A stretch of 15,738 bases of DNA from a bacterium HR20 (GTDB lineage: Bacteria > Bacteroidota > Ignavibacteria > Kapaibacteriales > NICIL-2). The notes under the pieces were generated by a model. It had not been told where the DNA came from and did not search any database. It was given only the letters and a program-made list of their open reading frames with translations. Location of the stretch: the NCBI GenBank assembly GCA_002898675.1, contig BEHW01000048.1, forward strand, positions 1-15,738. Reading direction: 5' to 3'. A program made the translations under genes and the position numbers. Positions within the stretch are counted from its first letter, which is position 1; every line of letters starts with the position of its first letter. Shown here one piece after another: positions 13,360 to 15,738 of the stretch.

Positions 13360-15738
13360 ATGAAGCGAATGTGCTTCGTTCTACTGGCATTGCTCCTGCA
13401 TGCGCTCCCGAGTGGCGCTCAGCCAGTGCAAATGCAGGTGATCCTTCGCAATCCTGCCCCGGGAGCACTCCCAGTGTGGGCAAGTGATCCGAGCATCGTC
13501 CAGATCATCCTCCGCAACACCACAGCGACTGCTTATGATGGCGCAGTAGTCTCGTTTGAAATTCGACGTCTGCCAAGTCAGTCGGTCGTTGCCCGCAGCA
13601 AAGATTTCCACCCGCAGCAACCCCGCTTCTCTATCCCGCCGAATGGAACGCTCGTGCTCAACGGCCCGCAGATCATCCATGAAAGTGCGATCAAACTTGA
13701 GGATGAAACGCTCCGCCAGCAAGCCCAAGCGACAGGTCAACTCCCCGAAGGTGACTACGAGTTCTGCGCCCGGCTCCTCGATGCCACAGGCCGCGAGATT
13801 GGCGGCACTGGGGCATTCTGCCCACGCACGACGGTGATGCTCCCTGATCCGCCGATGCTCCTGCACCCACGCAACGACAGCACCCTTGCACCAGGCGCAA
13901 CGCCGATGTTCGTTTGGGCACCGGTGACGGGGTCGCTTGTGCCAATTACCTACACCCTCCGCGTTGCACCGTTGCTACCGGGGCAGGCACCGCTGGATGC
14001 GTTACGCTACAATACACCTGTGCTCAACGTCAGCGGCTTGGTTGCTCCGCTCTACCAGTACGTTCCGACCGATATTCCCTTCGCTGCTTTCCCTCAAGCG
14101 GTGGGTTTTGTCTGGCAAGTCGAGGCGCTCGGGCCCGATGGACGCCCAGCGACGCGGAACAACGGACGCAGCGAAATCTTCCGCTTCCGATTTGCCGATA
14201 CGCACTCCAGCCTTCTGCCGCGGGACTCTTCGCAACGCTCTGCCGCCGGCACCAGCGGCGACACAGCGATTGGAACATTGGGTGCACCGTCGCTGCCCCC
14301 AAGTGATACAGGATCGCTCATCCGCCGGATCGTACTCCCTGGAGGTTTCCGAACCGTGCTCAGTGCTGCAATTGCTTGTAGCTCATCAACCTGCACAATC
14401 AGTGGCAGCGGTGCGCTCTACATTCCACCCCTCGATGATTCCGTTAGCGTGACGTTTACCGGCATTACCGTCCGCCGTCCCAGCGCATCCGGGGATGCAC
14501 AGCTTATCAGCGGCGCTTTCACTGTGCCGATCTATGCTTCTCGACAGTTCGGACTCCTCACGCTGTACATGCAGCAGCTCGAGATCAGCCCAACACGTGT
14601 ACTGCTCGACGGTGCATGGCATACGCGGTGGAGTGATTGGGGCTGGGCATGCAGCACCGCCGATAGCATCAGATTCCGTGTTCCGCTCACAACAACGGGG
14701 ATCAGCCGCCACCAGCTTGCACTCCCAGTCCCCTGGCAGTGCACTGGCGATGGACTGCTCATCGGCCCGTGCATCGCACTGCGGCTGGATACGCTCGACG
14801 CCAGTGTCGCAGTAGATACCAGCCGTCGGCCGCCAGCAATAAGCACATCACTGTTTGCAAGCGGTTCTGTTGAGCTGCCCTGCTTAGTCATGGGCGGTCA
14901 GCCGGTTCGCGGCAGCCTCCGACTACGCCTCGACCGTGGCAAGAGCGATCTATTAGCGCTCCTAATCACACGACTTCGGGATGTACGACCGTTTGGCGCT
15001 CCGCTTTCCTTCGATGCTGATACAGTCGTCGTGGACTTATCGAGCGAGGCGAACCCAGCCGCATTCCCTCCAGCAGAGGTTTGTCAGAATCCGGCTTGGA
15101 GTGATCCACGGTGGCGGGGGGTGTACGTCCCTGCACTGCGCGCGCGCATCGCAATCGGGGACGATACACTCCACAGTCGCTGTGCGGCAATCTTTGACCA
15201 GGGGAGCGGACGACGCCATGCGGTGACATTCGTCGCTCGGCTAAGCTCGACTGACACGATCAGACTCGGCGGATTTGGGATCCGGCTCGATTCGGCCACG
15301 GTTCGGATGTGCCAGGGAGTTTTGCAGAGTGTCTCCGCGCGGGGGACGGTGCTCATGCCACCTTCTCTCCAGCGGCCCTCCAGCTGGGGGGCGCTCGATA
15401 GCATTCGCGTCCGGCTCAGTGGCTACGATGATGGAAGTCGCTGGCGGTGGAATGCTACGCTCGACATCCGCGGTGGTCTTTCGCTCCGCTTTGGCTCGCT
15501 CGCCGAACTTATCCTCCGCGATGGGACTATCGAGATTCTCGATCCACCGCAGGGTGGGCGACGCGGCTACATCGAGTTTAGCCATCTGCAGCTGGAAGCA
15601 CCGGCAGACAACCCGACTGGAACCGCTGACTTCTACGGACTCCGAATTTGGAACACTGGCCAAATCGAACTCGAATCTGCTGAGGGATGGCTCGATATTT
15701 CCCGGTGGGCACGGCTAAGTGTCGCAAATCTGACGATT
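13360..15738 (+). CDS. Large secreted protein with a TANFOR/FN3-like module, truncated by window edge
   Basis: An open frame of 793 codons with no stop before the window ends. Residues 1-20 form a signal peptide (MKRMCFVLLALLLHALPSGA). Residues about 22-160 form a beta-rich domain (VQIILRNTTATAYDG, LPEGDYEFCARLLDATG). Residues about 164-280 resemble the fibronectin-like module of TANFOR-type Bacteroidota/Chlorobiota proteins: PPMLLHPRNDSTL, MFVWAPVTG, ITYTLRVAPLLPGQAP, then GFVWQVEALGPDGRPATRNN and GRSEIFRFRF. The remaining 500 residues are Ser/Thr- and Cys-containing beta-type sequence that I do not recognise, with repeated aromatic and LRL or IRL strands. The start ATG at 13360 has only a weak ribosome binding site, and an ATG three codons later is possible. 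A T9SS tail, if present, would lie beyond the window. It is probably a surface or secreted protein; its function is unknown. Confidence 0.8.
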   Translation, partial: MKRMCFVLLALLLHALPSGAQPVQMQVILRNPAPGALPVWASDPSIVQIILRNTTATAYDGAVVSFEIRRLPSQSVVARSKDFHPQQPRFSIPPNGTLVLNGPQIIHESAIKLEDETLRQQAQATGQLPEGDYEFCARLLDATGREIGGTGAFCPRTTVMLPDPPMLLHPRNDSTLAPGATPMFVWAPVTGSLVPITYTLRVAPLLPGQAPLDALRYNTPVLNVSGLVAPLYQYVPTDIPFAAFPQAVGFVWQVEALGPDGRPATRNNGRSEIFRFRFADTHSSLLPRDSSQRSAAGTSGDTAIGTLGAPSLPPSDTGSLIRRIVLPGGFRTVLSAAIACSSSTCTISGSGALYIPPLDDSVSVTFTGITVRRPSASGDAQLISGAFTVPIYASRQFGLLTLYMQQLEISPTRVLLDGAWHTRWSDWGWACSTADSIRFRVPLTTTGISRHQLALPVPWQCTGDGLLIGPCIALRLDTLDASVAVDTSRRPPAISTSLFASGSVELPCLVMGGQPVRGSLRLRLDRGKSDLLALLITRLRDVRPFGAPLSFDADTVVVDLSSEANPAAFPPAEVCQNPAWSDPRWRGVYVPALRARIAIGDDTLHSRCAAIFDQGSGRRHAVTFVARLSSTDTIRLGGFGIRLDSATVRMCQGVLQSVSARGTVLMPPSLQRPSSWGALDSIRVRLSGYDDGSRWRWNATLDIRGGLSLRFGSLAELILRDGTIEILDPPQGGRRGYIEFSHLQLEAPADNPTGTADFYGLRIWNTGQIELESAEGWLDISRWARLSVANLTI

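Noticed and set aside
1..15738. Defence system, prophage, insertion sequence or tRNA
   Set aside because: No transposase, integrase, nuclease, phage or toxin-antitoxin signature, terminal repeat, or cloverleaf sequence was recognised on either strand.

Overview
The window looks like a chromosomal segment from the Bacteroidota/Chlorobiota (FCB) group, closer to the Chlorobi/Ignavibacteria/Kapabacteria side than to classical Bacteroidetes. Three things point there. Two secreted proteins end in type IX secretion system (T9SS) C-terminal sorting domains. Two proteins carry the N-terminal 'choice-of-anchor V' type domain seen in this group. Several genes are preceded by the unusual TAnnTTTG promoter box of the Bacteroidota primary sigma factor. 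No tRNA, rRNA, CRISPR array, insertion sequence or phage gene was seen. Phylum is inferred; genus cannot be named from this sequence.

Layout. (1) 1-494 (-): start of a glycogen synthase gene (glgA) running off the left edge. (2) 495-797: divergent intergenic region with two tandem hairpins and two promoters. (3) 798-5287 (+): two tandem paralogous exported proteins, each with a signal peptide, a choice-of-anchor V-like domain, Ig-like repeats and a T9SS tail. (4) A strong perfect hairpin at 5311-5346 separates them from a convergent single-domain rhodanese gene (5350-5655, -). (5) 5794-6309 (+): a small conserved protein of unknown function. (6) 6363-11702 (-): a leftward cluster, read in transcription order as class II glutamine amidotransferase, NuoL (complex I antiporter-like subunit), NfeD/ClpP-class membrane serine protease, and SPFH/stomatin-like protein. 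(7) 11983-13278 (+): a Wzx-type polysaccharide flippase. (8) 13360 to the right edge (+): a large exported protein of unknown function, still open at the end of the window.

How the genes work together. The NfeD protease and SPFH protein are a well-known membrane quality-control or microdomain pair. The amidotransferase and nuoL lie upstream on the same strand with short gaps, so partial co-transcription is possible, but perfect TAnnTTTG boxes directly ahead of nfeD and of the SPFH gene suggest their own promoters. The two Ig-repeat proteins and the right-edge protein are probably cell-surface or secreted products, and the flippase fits cell-envelope polysaccharide export. Most of the window is ordinary housekeeping and envelope content. 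I did not find convincing evidence of a new multi-gene system. The points most worth checking are the noncanonical Cys-Xn-Cys-His motifs in the paralogous surface proteins, the isolated nuoL, the tandem hairpins ahead of glgA, and the recurrent promoter box.
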